DNA from: an uncultured Gammaproteobacteria bacterium
GTDB lineage: Bacteria > Pseudomonadota > Gammaproteobacteria > Pseudomonadales > Azotimanducaceae
Direction: 5' to 3'
Assembly: GCA_913043815.1 (NCBI GenBank)
Contig: CAJWNY010000012.1
Span: forward strand, 1 to 45,543
DNA length: 45,543 bases
The notes under the pieces were generated by a model, which ran no database searches, was not told the origin of the DNA, and worked only from the letters and a program-made list of their open reading frames with translations. Shown here one piece after another: positions 45,394-45,543 of the stretch; the stretch's first letter is position 1; every line of letters starts with the position of its first letter. The translations under genes and the position numbers were made by a program.

Positions 45394-45543
<150 letters not shown>

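Overview
The window looks like chromosomal DNA from a free-living gammaproteobacterium near the Pseudomonadales/Cellvibrionales. The evidence is the gene order (the rpsB-tsf-pyrH-frr-uppS-cdsA-rseP-bamA-skp-lpxD-fabZ-lpxA block divergent from map-glnD-dapC-dapD, with plsB, rsmJ, tsaB and adk further along, is laid out much as in Pseudomonas aeruginosa), the long-form DapD, and the rseC/mucC-mucD-lepA order. Base composition is moderate and even. I see no rRNA, tRNA, CRISPR array, insertion sequence or prophage. The species cannot be named from the sequence alone.

Layout. Positions 1-11544 (minus strand) form a translation and envelope operon: rpsB, tsf, pyrH, frr, uppS, cdsA, rseP, bamA, skp, lpxD, fabZ, lpxA (the last runs off the left edge). 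Positions 11767-18796 (plus) carry map, glnD, dapC, dapD and dapE: N-terminal Met removal, nitrogen sensing, and the succinylase branch of lysine/meso-DAP synthesis. Positions 18810-22593 (plus) hold a type II secretion fragment, gspN-gspC-gspD, followed by plsB. Positions 25168-31049 contain rsmJ, tsaB, adk and relA (minus) and moeA (plus). Positions 31103-39608 (minus) are lepA-lepB-rnc-era-recO-rlmD downstream of mucD and a putative 47-residue membrane protein gene. Positions 39689-43353 hold rseC (minus), nadB (plus), sdhE (minus) and ygfZ (plus). The right end has a 3-hydroxyisobutyryl-CoA hydrolase-like gene, ung, and the 3' end of lysS, all minus.

Most genes are conserved housekeeping genes. 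The noteworthy points are departures from the usual layout: (1) RelA keeps synthetase, TGS, helical and ACT domains but lacks the Cys-rich zinc-finger/RIS domain, with no frameshift; (2) the sigma-E genes rpoE/algU, rseA/mucA and rseB/mucB, usually between nadB and rseC/mucC, are absent, although rseC, mucD and rseP remain; (3) on the other side of nadB, ygfX appears reduced to a short C-terminal remnant after sdhE; (4) dxr is missing from its usual place next to cdsA/rseP; (5) tsaB and moeA are divergent with touching start codons, so there is no intergenic promoter space; (6) TTG starts appear in pyrH, era, dapE and moeA, and GTG starts in frr, lpxA, lepA and ygfZ; (7) a small, possibly undescribed membrane-protein ORF lies between mucD and lepA. 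No clearly novel multi-gene system is visible.
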